Assembly (NCBI GenBank): GCA_051453625.1
Contig: JBOZIK010000001.1
Location: 69,342,732-69,406,731, forward strand
Direction: 5' to 3'
Length of the DNA stretch: 64,000 nucleotides
From: Welwitschia mirabilis
Taxonomy: Eukaryota; Gnetophyta; Gnetopsida; Welwitschiales
The number at the start of each line of letters is the position of its first letter. Positions within the stretch are counted from its first letter, which is position 1. Below are positions 48,470 through 60,899 of this stretch, in pieces. The position numbers were made by a program, and so were the translations under genes. Under the pieces are notes generated by a model that searched no databases, was not told where the DNA came from, and saw only the letters and a list, made by a program, of their open reading frames with translations.

Positions 48470-48800
48470 TATGTTCCCTTTTATGCAAAGTAATGAAGAA
48501 ATGATATTTTAGAATTTTACAAAAAGTATCTATAATCAAGATAGGATACAAATATATCATGCCCTTTTTACCAAGACTAACAAGTTTCTAATATCTTTGA
48601 CATGGCTTACAAAAGAGATATGAGTCCTTAAATATGATAGGCCATTAAAGTATACATTGTAATATATAAGTAATGGTCTTATAAGAAGAGATGTAACTAC
48701 CACATGTTCCTAAATTATACAACTTGATAACATTTTAAATCTCATTTTGAGGGATGCATTTTCAAATGATTTACATAAATCAATATTTTAAAAGGTATGA
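48470..48800 (-). pseudogene. Athila-type integrase N-terminal relic (element 6)
   Basis: On the minus strand, about 48710-48560 reads SSYKTITYILQC, FKDSYLFCKPCQRY, then KLVSLGKKGMI: the zinc-binding HHCC part, with the two Cys of the CxxC pair intact. It then runs into LIIDTF at the start of the core. The rest of the core is missing. Confidence 0.65.
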
Positions 48801-48959
48801 ATTATCTCAAAAGAAATATTTAATATGCTTAGAAATGTCTTTTTTTTCCATTAAGGTTTTAATAAAAGTGTAAAATTTCAAAGATAAAATAGTTAGCAAT
48901 ATGAACACATTAAGATATTTCAAAAATAGAGAAAGAAACTCATTAAAAAATGAATCATC

Positions 48960-49440
48960 AGTAGGAGTAGTATCTTGCAAGGCATCATGAAAGATATAAG
49001 GGATCAACAACAATGCCATCAAAACCATTTTTTTCTTTAATTTCAAGATCAAATTCCTATAGTATAAGCATCCATTTAATATCTTCAAACTTTGCATCTT
49101 TCTTGGTAAAAAAATTATCTAATGTTTATATGGTTTGTATAGATAATAACCTTAGATCCTAAAAGGACTTATCTAAACTTTGCTAAATCAAAAACAATTA
49201 CAATGATCTATTTCTTAGTGAATATATAATTACATTGGTTATCATTTAGGGTTTTATTAACATAGTAGATGACTATTGATTTCTTCTCCATTCTTTTATT
49301 TAGAAAGGGACAGATTACATAGTTACTTATATCACACATAAACTCAAAGGGTAATGACCAATTGGCTAGTTGAATAATAGGTGCTAAAGTAATTTTTCTT
49401 TTAAGCTAGTCCAAAAATTATTGATACTCATATAACCATT
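48960..49440 (-). pseudogene. Athila-type RNase H relic (element 6)
   Basis: The minus strand gives segments IEKKSIVIYYVNKTL-like (about 49290), LAKF(R)-LLGSKV-like (about 49170), FTKKDAKFEDIKWMLIL, then EFDLEIKEKNG and VVDPLYLS (about 49120-48985), the Athila R.RW.L.LQEFD.EI...G..N.VADHLSR order. Confidence 0.75.
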
Positions 49441-50340
49441 CAAAAAGAACATCTTTACCTACAAGTTCACATGAATGTTTGGCAATTTTACTAAATATTC
49501 ATTATGCCCAAGGAGAGATCTAACACCTATAATTTTTCATGGGATAGGTATGTGGGTAGTTAAGAAAATATTTGTAGGATCTATTTAGATTCTATCCTTA
49601 GAAATGATATTGTATAATATAATACCTCTATTTACCATGAAGGAACACTTTTTCTAATTTAAAACTAAATGTTTCTTAGTATATCTAATAAGAATAAGAT
49701 TAAGGCTTACAAAAAAAAAAAAAAAACTCAACAGAGGTTTCATACACTAAAAAAATCATTCATAAGTATTTTAATACACACTTTTAGAATGTTAGAAAAA
49801 ATGTCAAACATAAAATTTTGGAAGGTAACTAGTGCATTACAAAGTTCAAATAGAATTTATTTATAGAAAAAAATTTCATATGAGTAAGTGAAAATAGTTT
49901 TTTCTTAGTCCTCAAGAGAAATTTAAATTTAATTCTAACCTAAATATCCATCCAAGAAATAAAAAAGAGGTAACCAGTAAATTTCTTAAGTATTTTATCA
50001 AAAAATGGTAATGGAAAATGATCTTTTTTTGTCATAGTATTAAATTTCCTATAATCTATGCATATTCATCAATTCATAGTAGGCTTAGAATTGATACACC
50101 TATTGTGTTCATTATGTACTAGTACAACTCCTAATGTTTTTACTACTATTCTAGTCAGACTCACCCACTTTGTATCTAAGATAGGATAGAAAATTCCATT
50201 ATTTAAAAGCTTAACCACCTTATTTTTTACAATCTCCTTTAATTTTGAATTAAATATTCCTTAGGATTTAATGTTCATTTTAGTATGATTCTTAATGTAG
50301 TACATGTAAATACTAGGATCAATGCCTCTAATTTTTTATA
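49441..50340 (-). pseudogene. Athila-type reverse transcriptase relic (element 6)
   Basis: About 50260-50160 reads KNKVVKLLNNGIFYPILDTK. About 50110-50040 has an Athila-type insertion (VHNEHNRCINSKP) before CIDYRKFN. Then TKKDHFPLPFFDKIL, FELCNALVTFQNFM and LMNDFFSV (49767 downward), where the family has F/YMDDF, so one catalytic Asp is Asn. KCSFMVNRGIIL and LLGHNEYL follow. A run of 16 A (about 49710-49725) sits in a frameshifted part. Confidence 0.8.
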
Positions 50341-50760
50341 AGATTCATTCAATATCTTTATTATGTTTTCTCAAAATGTTGAATAAGGTATTGTCTTGGA
50401 TAGAAGATAAGATTAATCTAATTACCATAAGAGAAGTTGAAATCTCTCTAAGAAAATCATATTCAAGATTATTAGATAATGATTTTAACTAAATAATAGG
50501 CTTATCTTCATATCTTATGAGTGCTTTTAGCTCACATGAAGAAGAGAAGAAGAAATGGTTTCCTTAATAAAAAAGATTCTATAATATACACATATTCTAT
50601 ACCTTCTTCAAGAGAGGGTTATCTTATGGCATTAAACACATTAATCTTTATAATCATATTGCTAAATAAAATCTTACTAAGATCATTCCTAGAATTTATT
50701 AAAGAATTACATGTAGCAAGAAAGGTTCTTTTTAAGATGACAAGTATTATGTAGTTAAAG
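50341..50760 (-). other. Protease-RT linker of element 6
   Basis: No motif recognised. The plus-strand frame 50521-50754 is antisense to the element and looks accidental. Confidence 0.35.
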
Positions 50761-51065
50761 GTTTTTTGTATCTCAAAAACTAGAAAATTCATAAGAAAGT
50801 AACATTTATTACTTGAAAAAATACATATTCTAATATGCCCTTGAAGGATTATAAAGAGTTCTTTATTAGCTACAATTAGAGGATTATATCTTTAATGCCA
50901 TCTAAGCTAAGTTCCTCATAGATGAAATAAGGTAAGATATTGATATTATCTCCTAAATCTAGCAAGTCTTGCTTGAAGTATGTGTCTCTAATTATGATAT
51001 CTATGATTGTAAATCTTAGATCTTTGTATTTTAAAGAAATTTGATTTTTAATAATAATAGTAGTT
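50761..51065 (-). pseudogene. Athila-type protease relic (element 6)
   Basis: The minus strand reads KYKDLRFTIIDIIIRDTYFK then DLLDLGDNINILPYFIYEEL. The catalytic motif L-D-L-G is intact, though the next residue Ala is Asp and the preceding sequence is shifted. It is the best preserved Athila protease active site in the window. Confidence 0.75.
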
Positions 51066-52790
51066 TATTAGGAAAGGAATGGTTTACTCTTCACATTCAT
51101 TTTCATCTTAATAGTACATATATCCTTTAAGAATTTGGCATGTAAGAGTACTTGCTTGATAGCATTTAAAATAGGAATGTTGACTTTTACTTACTTGAAA
51201 CTTTTAACTCCTTCTTAGTACTTCCTAGCTAATTGATCTCTTCTAAGTTGCTCAAGAAAGGTAGGAATTCTTTACAATTTGGAGCATTTTATTCTACTTA
51301 ATGCTTCTTTTCTTATTATTTCGTACTTTTATGTTTACTTTATTAAACTTTCTATTAGTTTTTTTGTTTTTTAAATCTTTCTAACTATTTATTTTTACCA
51401 CTTCTTAAATGGATAGCCTTGGTTTCTTTAATCTATACATCTTTCATAAATGTATAACTCTTAAGATTAGGATTCTGTATATTAGGATGCTTACCATTAT
51501 CATGCTGGTTAAATAACATAAGGATGTACGTAGTGGTTTGGCTTAACTAATGCATACTCTTTTCTAGCATTTATAATGTCGAAAAGGTTAGTTGATTAAG
51601 ATGGTAGTGCCCAATGTTAATATATTATTAGGCTTTTACAAACTTCTTAAATGTATCTTCTAGGATGTTTTAAGTTGAGGGATTATTTGGGTTTTTAGAT
51701 TAATTATTATATCTTTGATTAGGATTATTTCAATTTTATAAGACATTAGAATGGTTTCTCCATCCAAGGTTGCATATATTAAAGTAGAGGTTGTTTATTC
51801 ATTGGTTTTACCATTGTTTGTCCATGGCATTTATTTGCTATTTTACTAGATGTTAAAACACAAGAATGGATGGGCATTTTTAGGTTTCATGTGTATCTAG
51901 AAGACAAATATTAAAATAAGGTGATGAGATAATGAAATTGGGAACTATGCTGCAAGACTCAATCTTATTTGAAAGTTCATCCAACTTCAAGTTGATTTTA
52001 TTCATGTTTAAGATTTTGAAAATGCTAGTAGCTTTGACAAATTTTTGTGATCATGTTAGCTCATTGCACTTATTCTAATTCTTTAAAATTTTAACATGGT
52101 TTTAAGTAAATTCCATGCTTCATTAATTTCTAGGTCTAAAAAACTCCTCTACATATCATCTCCATAAGTTTTCTCTGGTTGGATAAAATATATCCACAAA
52201 GGAATTTTATGACCTTATATTACTTAAATCCATATTTAATAAACTTAAGAAGTAAATTCTTGAATATTTTTTAGGTATAATAGAAGATTTTAATGTGTTT
52301 TTTGTTATACTTTTATTATCTTACATCTAATGGCATTGATCTTGTAACTTCGGAAGAATTTTCTAATGAATGCTTGATTATGTTTTATCCAAGTTATGAT
52401 GGAATCAGAGAGGTGTATGGCCAAGATTTTCCATTTCATTTAAGGGAAAAAGAAATATAATTAATATAATTTATTAGCTTTATTTAAGGTATAGGTAGGA
52501 ATCTTTAAACTTTAAATAATAAAAATGTGAAAGTAGCTAAATGATTATTGATTTTGAGTTAATTCTATCTGCATTTGTAGGTTGAGCAATACATGAAAGT
52601 ATGCATATACAATATGGTTGAAGGTGTTATCTAAAAATGTATTTAGGTTGGTTGAGATTAAATTACTTCATAGTTATGGGATTGAAAAGATAATTGATTA
52701 TTTAGGTTTTCTTAAGATGTTTCACATGGACAGCATCTAGGATAGAGCTACTCTCACAATCTGACTTATTATTCATTTCAAAATTGATAG
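51066..52790 (-). pseudogene. Athila-type gag relic (element 6)
   Basis: The C-terminal part, about 51190-51070, reads INIPILNAIKQ-like, LLHAKFLKDICTIKMKMNV, a conserved Athila gag end. The middle part near 52110-51980 reads EAWNLLKTML and following, matching the Athila EA..LLE.MA block. The rest to 52790 is decayed and the start was not found. Confidence 0.65.
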
Positions 52791-53960
52791 AGATTCAATA
52801 TATGTCATATCCCATATTTTGTAAATCATATTTGCTTGAATATTAAGTATATTAAATTTTTAATCAAATGATTAATTATTATTTAAATTCCTTATTAAAA
52901 TAATATGTTATTTTAAGTTAACTTTAGTTTGTAATCTTTATACTTTATCATGAAAATGATAAAAAAAATTACGTTAAAAGGTTTTTATGAGAAAATCTAT
53001 TCAAACATATAAAATTAGATAATCCCATTATGTGAAGAATTAAAATCACATTATAAAACTAATAAATTGAAAGTTCTAAAAGGACATAATATATTTTGTA
53101 TTTTATTCACTTATTTATATTCTTGGTAAATGTGATAGGTGTACTATGTTATGAATAAATATTTTATCCATTATTTATGTGATTAATGAATCTTATGCAT
53201 TTTAAAATAAATAAGCATTTGAAAAAGTATTTACACCCTTACCTAGAATTAAGAATGATAAATGATTATATTTACTCTACCATGACTTTTATGTTCTTAA
53301 GATGTGAGAGGGCACTTGCTCATAGCATACTTATTACTTTATTCATTGGAATTGAAAAGTTTATTTTATTAGGCTACATGACAATTTTGAGATTTATGCA
53401 TTTATTGTTTTGATGCATGTCTTAAATGAATAAAACTTACTTACATGCCAATTAAGGATTAAAAAGAGCTATCATAAGGAAATGATACATGTAATTAACC
53501 TATCTACTTAAAGTAAGATGATCACTCATCTTAGCTAGATGCATGAGTCATAAATATGATTTATTTTTTACTTTAATTTTAACCAATTAATTGTGCTTTT
53601 TGGCTCTAAGTTAGTTAATATTATAGTCGATCATACATAGATGTAAGTTGGTATTCAAATAGTTATTAATAATTGCTAAAGCTTTTTGTAAGGCTTGATT
53701 CAAAATTTGTTGTCATACCTAATCAATTACTTTTTGTTGTTCAAAAAAATGGTTTCATTTTTAGAATCTTCCAGTTGTTTTAAATTTACTGAAGCTAATT
53801 TAATGAGATTCTCTTTTTCTTTTTTTATTTGTATTATCAATGATAAATCATGTAACCTTGTCATCTTGAGATATGTACCTTTGTTTATCCATATAGAGGA
53901 AGATTTTCTTATCTTGTAAAAGGGGATACTTTTCTTTTATTTTATATGAATGCATTTCCT

Positions 53961-54087
53961 TCTCTCTCTCTCTCTCTCTCTCTCTCTNNNNNNNNNNNNN
54001 NNNNNNNNNNNNNNNNNNNNNNNNNNNNNNNNNNNNNNNNNNNNNNNNNNNNNNNNNNNNNNNNNNNNNNNNNNNNNNNNNNNNNNN

Positions 54088-54157
<70 letters not shown>
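53961..54157. repeat. TC microsatellite with assembly gap
   Basis: (TC)n from 53961 to 53987 and from 54088 to about 54157, with 100 N between. True length unknown. The Ser-Leu or Glu-Arg frames across it are artefacts. Confidence 0.95.
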
Positions 54158-54164
<7 letters not shown>

Positions 54165-55250
54165 TGCTCCATCTCTCTTTCATTCTCTTGCTTTGGATCT
54201 TTAAGCTAAGGAATTCTTGAGCTTAGATCTTCATTAATCTTCAACTATCAAGGTTTTACTAATATTCCCAACTAAGCTCTTTAATTATGTTGTCCATATG
54301 ATTTCTTTTTCTATTTGAATAATGTAATACTTTATTAGCAAGTTATTTATGGATTTTTATGTAATTATATTATAAAATACTATTTCCTCCCATTGGCTAT
54401 GAGAAAAACATTATAGTGAGATATGAGGGGTATCTTATGCTTGGTAATGGAGGATTACTAATGGATGATTATGGCTAAGTGATCAGGGAATTTACGACTA
54501 AAAAAATTGGGTACCCATGTTTATTTTAGTATTATATTTGTTTTTTTATGCACTAGGACCATATTATTAGGGTCAAATTCTAATCCTCAAAAATCTGTTT
54601 AGGTTAGGCTTATAGTAAATTTTTTTAATTGATTTGATTATTATTTATATAATTATTTTTCTATAAAATTCATTATTATTTCTATAAGTAATTAGTTAGT
54701 ATATCCATTACTTTACTAACCTAAGTTACTGTTTAAGTAGTCACAGAAATTTTATCATATTTTTGTTATGGTAAAAATTAAATTTTTAGAAAAATAGATG
54801 GATAGGTTAAAATCATTATATGTTATTAATTCATAGGTATAAAGTAGTAAAAATGTTTTTATAAGTCTACATTTGTGTTTTGAATGTGAAAATGTAAAAA
54901 TAATAATTTTTCTTATGGATAATTATATTTGGAAAACTTTTTTGTTAGCATACATTAAAAAATAAAAGTAGCAAATAGTAAGAAAGTAATTTACATTTCG
55001 GTACCTATGTATTAAAACATCTACAAAGTTAAACATCTTAAGTTTGAAGAAATTGAATATGATTTCCAAAACATCTTGAATCATTTAAAAACTCAAAGCA
55101 TTTTAAAAATTATAGCCATTTTAGTAAAGTGCAGTAGGACTATAATTTTAGAAAATTTGATAGATTTTAACTTAAATAATAACCTTAGAAATAATATTTT
55201 TAAAATTTCAAATAGTTTAAATTAGATTTTGGGAATCCTATTATGTATCT

Positions 55251-55300
55251 AGTTTTTGAAAAACTACTATAATTTAGTTTTTGAAAAACTACTATAATTT
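55251..55300. repeat. Perfect 25-bp tandem duplication in the element 7 LTR
   Basis: The unit is agtttttgaaaaactac plus tataattt, present twice without a mismatch (55251-55275 and 55276-55300). Its first 15 bases are nearly self-complementary. Confidence 0.85.
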
Positions 55301-56803
55301 ATTTTTACTTTATAATTAATTATTAATTTTTAACTATGATGTCTCCTTAAGAGTCTAAAAATGTTATAATTAATGTTTAAAATTATAAAAAACTTATTAC
55401 ACAAAATTTTAAGGGAAATTAAATATATAAAATATATTTCCATTAGTAAATTTAAGTTAAATTATTTAAATGGTTACCCTTTTTCTTTATCTTACTTTGA
55501 ATGTACATGCTTATAAGGGTTTTTCACCATAGTACTTTAAGTAACATAAATAGTCAATAGTTTCTCTTTTTTATTTCTAACTTATAATGTAGCTATATGA
55601 ATCTTAAATAAAGGTTTATATATTAACAATTATATTTGATATATACCTTTTTTTTATTTACCCTCTTTGTACCAATCCATGAAGATTATTATATAAACAT
55701 GAAAGAATGTTTCTAGAATTAGCATAACTCCAGTTATGTTTTAGTTTATGTATATACACTATTAAGGTATTATTTGTTAAATTTTAAACATTTTTATTAT
55801 TATTGAAAGAAAAATGTAAAAAATATTTCCTTTATTTAGATATTATAAAAATGGATGTTTCCTTTATCTAAGAAATATAAATGTTCTTTTATTCTTGCTT
55901 TCTTTTATGGTTGTTTCTATAAAATGAAATGAATAACCATTAGAATTATTATAACTATGTAAATAATTCATTAAATATACATATTAGTTAAAATTTTTTG
56001 CATGCGTTTGTGTGGTGTATTCATCGAACAAGGCTAAATCAAAATAATTCTAATAATATTAATTCCCACACTTAGATTTCATTACCAAGGTGGGTTGAGT
56101 TGAATTTTTCTTTTTATAATACCCTTTTGCAAGTGGATTTAATCATCACTCTTCTATCTTATCTAGGTATAAACTTATTTTAACTTAATATCTTAAGCCC
56201 TTAACATTAATAGATCATGTTACACCATTTAGAAATGCTTCAAGAAAAATAGGATCATTTGTAAGCATACATCCACTTTAGGTACTGCCTATCATCTATA
56301 TTGAGGGTATATTGAGGTGAAGTGAAAGCCTATGGAGTTGAGCCCAGTTATGTTTATATAGTTTAAAACCTAAAGTAGAACAAACTCAAATTCAAAGAAT
56401 GGTCAGATACTAAATTAGATTATCATTAACAAGAGTTGTAACTTTCTATTATATTGAGTAGGTATTATCCTTAAAACATATCAATGTATATTAATAATAA
56501 GTTTACATCTACTAAACTATGCATAACATATCTGTCATGTGCTAAAAAACTAGAAAGAAATGTAGGATACAAACTTATGAAATATAATTATTTGTAATTC
56601 AAAATAACCTAAAAATTAATTATAGGAAAATATATAATATCATATGAATTTTCATTTTTAAATGTGTAGAAATTCTAATAAAGGAGTAAGTAAAATTTTG
56701 TCTTAGGTTCCATTGTGTCTATTAACTAAAAATATAGTAAATAAGAAAGGAATGAAAAACATTTATGCTTAATTAGGATAAGAGAAAATAGGGCATTACA
56801 AAT

Positions 56804-56817
56804 TAGTATCATAGCTC
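56804..56817 (+). other. Primer binding site, initiator tRNA-Met type (element 7)
   Basis: tagtatcatagctc against the usual TGGTATCAGAGCTC: two differences, G to A and G to T, three bases after the LTR end. Confidence 0.8.
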
Positions 56818-57783
56818 TAGGATAACTTAAATAATTCTTATATTAAGAACTTATAAATTTATAAAAATATAAATCAAATTATATTTTTAATAACCTTTCT
56901 TTTCAATAATCATAATTTTAGTGGTAATTATAATAACCTTAATTCCTAACAAGATATAAAATTGGTTATATCCCTAATAACCTTAAATCATGAGTAAAAT
57001 AAATTATATCCTTAATAATATTGGATTCCAAGATAACTTTAACTCCTACATAAGCATGAATTTAATCATATATTCTAATAGTCATGAATTCCATTATATC
57101 TATAGTCTTATTACTCTCTAAGCATATACCAAATTACATTTATTTTAATTCTAATAATTATAAATATTACACTAATAATAATGTTACGACCTTAATAGTC
57201 CCAGAATTTGATTTTATTTATGATAGTTCCAAAGTATTCATAGGGTTAATTATAATCCCAAATTCTAGATGATCATTATTAAAATCATATTTATAATAAT
57301 ATTAAATCCATAAATAAAGTAAAAATAATGATGACTTTATGTCATTGAAGACTCTATTACCTTATAGCTATATATGATAATCATTTAGAAGAAGTTCACT
57401 TATCTTAAGAATTTAGGATAATGACCTTATATGATTCCATAAAGAGCTTACTCTTTTGCAAAAAATATAGATACAAAGATAATACCTTGTAATTAGATAT
57501 CCTTGGAAATAACTAAATCTTCAACTAAGTTGTTCATCCTAAATTATATAATCATATAATTTTAAAGTAAAAACCAATATTCATAACTTGTAAACCTTAC
57601 ATATGAAAAATAAAAAAATTGGATAAACTTGATTATGTACTTTAAAATATAAATATTAACTCATCACATCATAATAACAATCATGTCCTTCCTAATATTA
57701 TAAAAAATATTTCTAAGTTTAAACTTTAATAACATCTATCCTATTTCCAAATATAATCTTATGAAAATTTCTTCTTCTTTTAG
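56818..57783 (+). other. Leader of element 7
   Basis: About 1 kb, non-coding, filled with loosely repeated taataaccttaattcc / ctaatagtcatgaattcc words at irregular spacing. It is matched throughout by 61897-62792. The frame 57084-57272 is inside it and accidental. Confidence 0.55.
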
Positions 57784-58900
57784 ATGCCTCATAGTTGTCA
57801 GTTAAACATTGAGGCTAGGTTAGTTGCACCAAGTAATTAACATCAATAGAATTCACAAGAGAGTCAACAAACTAATGATGGAAATCAACCCTTATTTAGC
57901 CTTAATATAATAAAATTGATAAATACATTTATGTCGTTACTATTACAAATAATAAATCAAGGTTAAAATCCACAAGTAAATAATGGTATTCATTAACTTA
58001 AAGAAGTAGATATGAAGAAATTATCTCAAATGTTTATTAAGCTAAATCCACTAAAGTTGTAGGAGGTTTAGATCCTTCCAAAGTAGAAGCATTACTGAGT
58101 GATATTAAAAAAGTTATAGATAACCTAGGATGTGATGAATATGAAAAGGCTTTATTAGCTATTTATATGTTATAAGGAAAATGTAGTCTATGGTGGAAAA
58201 TAGAAATGACAAAGTTAGAAGATCTAGAAATTTTATGGAGGGAACCTAAGCACATATTTTAGGACAGATGTATCACCAAGTTCTATATTCATGAGAAGGT
58301 TACAGAATTCTACAATCTAAGCCAAGTTTATAATGTGATCATAACATCTCATAAGTGAAAATTTGTAGAATTATTAAGATATGTATCACATATGCATCTA
58401 GATGAAGAAGCTAAAGCAAATCTCTTTATTGATAGTCTTCTCCTTTTTATTGCTATCACAGTATCCATGTTTTAATCTAAGAGTCTAGTAGAGGTTGCAT
58501 AAAAGGAAAAGATAGTAAAACAAAACTAGCAAAGACAAGAAATAAATTAAGAAAAGAATTCATCCATGGGGGCATATCCTTAAGGGAAATCAATCACAAA
58601 TGTCTTATTAAAAGAAGAATTAACACTTGAAGAAAAATAATGTCAAGAATAGTATAACAAAAATAATAACTTTAATCAACCAAAGCAAACTCCCTTTAAA
58701 AGAAACTAAAATGTTTCTAGTTAAAGCTGTGCAAATAATTAACCTCAAGGATCCAACTGCCAGCAAACTCCTAGTTAGTATTAGTATCAGAACCAGTATA
58801 ATGGGTATTAATGCTACTATTGTAACGAAAATTATAATGTAAGACAATGTTAATTACATAATAGAGACCTTTCTAGACAACAACTAGAAAAGCCTCAAGG
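57784..58900 (+). pseudogene. gag relic of element 7
   Basis: The start is placed at ATG 57784 because the second copy has an equivalent ATG at 62793 and both continue MP(H/R).. then QENSQE-like residues. The Gln-rich N-terminus leads to MFIKLNP and a VEAL/AWL block, then CDEYEKALLAIYML (about 58130-58175), followed by the WW pair of the capsid (LWWKIEMTKLEDL, about 58190-58230). A zinc knuckle remnant CYYCNENYNVRQC lies near 58812-58850, with His replaced by Asn and one residue short. Many stops are at Gln codons. Confidence 0.75.
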
Positions 58901-59029
58901 ATTAAAACGTATTTCTTAATTAATAGAACAACTTTGAGTAGTATTAGATAATTAAGGGATGCAATTTAAAATCTTTGTCATAGAAGGAAGGTAAGGCTTT
59001 ACTTAATAATAAATAAGTAATTATTTTAT

Positions 59030-59320
59030 TCAACTATGAAGCAATACATTTCTTTATATCTCTTAAAATTGTTGTAAAAGAAAATTTATGTTTTGCTTTA
59101 GTTGAGGGATGCATAGAGTTAGCAAATGGGTCCATGTACAAAGTTAATTAGCAAGTCCAAAACTTTACTTTATTTATAAGTGAGCAAGATTTCCAGATAC
59201 AATTAGTTATTATTGACTTAAAAGAATATGAAATTGTTTTGGTCATAAATTAACTAATGCAGAATAGAGCAGTTATAAATTATGAAAATCATTAAGTAGA
59301 AATGATAAATCATGGATAAA
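59030..59320 (+). pseudogene. Aspartic protease relic of element 7
   Basis: About 59080-59130 reads NLCFALVEGCIELANGSMYK; about 59165-59275 reads LFISEQDFQIQLVIIDL then YEIVLVI and NRAVINYE, the usual C-terminal half of this protease. The active-site triad at 59030-59060 is no longer recognisable. Confidence 0.65.
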
Positions 59321-59539
59321 GACTAATCTTTTAAGATCATTACAAATCAGCAGTGGAGAATCTAACTAATGCAAAGCATATTGAAAGATAAATTAAGATG
59401 AATCACTATTTTATATGCTATACCTAAAACTAAGTAGCTTAAAGGAATAAGGAACTTTAGTAAAGAACATACCTATAGTTTAAGAATATTTCAATGTATT
59501 TATAATAGAATTAATGGGAATGCTATTACTTGGAAAGTT

Positions 59540-60330
59540 GAGATTTCCATTGAATTGATCCTAGGAATCCAACTAATTTCTAAGGAATCATATAGAACGT
59601 CTCTTATAGAAATGAAAGAATTAAAAACTCAACTTGAAGTACTTTTACAAAAAGCATTCATTTGTCTTAGTGTATTACCATGGGAAGCAGCTACATTATT
59701 TGTAAATAAAAAGGATGGAATACTAATATTATGCATTTATAATAGATAATTAAATAAGGTTATCATCATGAACAAGTATTTATTACCAAGAATAAATAAC
59801 CTTTTTGATCAACTCAAGGAAAATAAGATATTTTCAAAAGTTGATCTAAAATCTAGATATCATTAAGTTTAAACTAAAGAAAAATATTTCATAAAATGAC
59901 ATTTAGTACTCAGTATGGACATTATGAGTTCATTGTTATGCCTTTATTTTAATTAATTCTCTTGTAGTATTTATTAGTCTTATGAATTACATCTTTTAGC
60001 TACATCTTGATTCATTTGTAGTAGTATTTGTTGATGATATTTTCATTTATTCTTAGACTTATGAAAATCATGAGAAACACTTGAGAATGTATTAAAAACT
60101 TTATGAAATCATCAATTATATGCCAATATAGAAAAATTCTCTTTTTGGAAGGAATTCATTCAATTTCTAGATCATGTGCTGTCCAAAGAAGGTATATCAG
60201 TGAATCAAGATGAAGTTAGATAAATGATGGAATAACCAATACCTAAAAACACTACTGAGGTTAGAAGTTTTCTTGGTCTTACTGGGTACAATTATTAATT
60301 CATCTTTAATTTCTCTAATATAGCTTCTTT
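59540..60330 (+). pseudogene. Reverse transcriptase relic of element 7
   Basis: The frame 59555-59749 begins MILGIQLISKESYR, where the family has P-I-S-x-x-P-Y-R, then LVNKKDG-like FVNKKDGILILCIYNR. A stop at 59747-59749 replaces the Gln before LNKV, the same codon lost in element 5. Then [20 protein letters not shown] and [11 protein letters not shown]. The catalytic FVDD is intact at 60027-60038. The connection part (60180-60290) has GISVNQDEVR and TTEVRSFLGLTGY. Confidence 0.85.
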
Positions 60331-60800
60331 ATTAATAAGCTTTTTAAAAAAAACTAAAGACTTTCAATAGACAAAAAATATTAGCAATTATTTAATCATT
60401 TTAAAGAATGCTTAACTATTACTTCAGCTTAGCAATACTAGAAGATTCAAAAACCTTTTTAGTTTATACCAAGGCATTTAGAAAAGGTCTTGGAGTAGTG
60501 CTTAAACAAGATAAAAAAGTAATATCTTATAAATTGAGATAACTTAAAACACATACCATATTCATGATCTTATTAGCTATAGTAATTTTTCTTTAAAATT
60601 GTGGAAGCATTATCTATATGATATAAAGTTTTAAGTTTAGATATATCATAAGAGTTTAAAATACATTTTTACTCAATTAAACTTAAACCTTAGGTAAAGA
60701 AGATGGATGGAGTTTTTATGTGATTTTGATTTAGAGATTTTACATCATAAAGATAAGGGAAATAATGTAGATGCTCTTAGTAAATAAGGTTATCTTAAAG
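60331..60800 (+). pseudogene. RNase H relic of element 7
   Basis: Segments IFMILLAIV-like and LKLWKHYLYDIKF (about 60590-60630), YHKSLKYIFTQLNLNLR (TDHKSL decayed to I-YHKSL), RRWMEFLCDFDLEILHHKDK, then NNVDALSK. The first catalytic Asp region near 60465 is shifted. Confidence 0.8.
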
Positions 60801-60899
60801 TAATCATCAACATTCAAAGATAAATTCCTACCATTATATTAGAGGGATAAAAAAAGAAAGAGAATTATAAAAAATTAAAGAACTAATTAGAAAAATTAA

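Larger units (their letters stand above)
48470..52790 (-). mobile_element. Element 6: truncated Athila-type Ty3/gypsy element, minus strand
   Basis: Reading right to left: gag, protease, RT, RNase H and the first part of integrase. The integrase is cut near 48470 at the LTR of element 5, and the 5' side meets the LTR of element 7 at 52803, so neither LTR of this element is present. It is probably a host for nested insertions of both neighbours. Confidence 0.8.
52803..56800 (+). repeat. 5' LTR of element 7, about 4.0 kb
   Basis: It starts TGTCATATCCC (52803) and ends GGGCATTACA (56800), directly before the primer site. The first ~280 bases align with 63724-64000, which follows a polypurine tract, confirming the LTR start. 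The LTR holds a TC microsatellite with a gap. Small frames at 53186-53413 and 53695-53919 resemble nothing. A 4-kb LTR is long for this group; an insertion inside it is possible but no borders were seen. Confidence 0.75.

Noticed and set aside
50521-50754. 77-codon plus-strand frame
   Set aside because: Antisense to the Athila element 6 between protease and RT; no recognisable features and no conservation evidence.
53942-54209. Ser-Leu and Arg-Glu repeat proteins
   Set aside because: Translations of a TC/GA microsatellite and a gap.
58620-58847. Overlapping 75- and 71-codon frames on opposite strands
   Set aside because: Both lie inside the gag relic of element 7 in the wrong frames; the zinc knuckle is read in a different frame.
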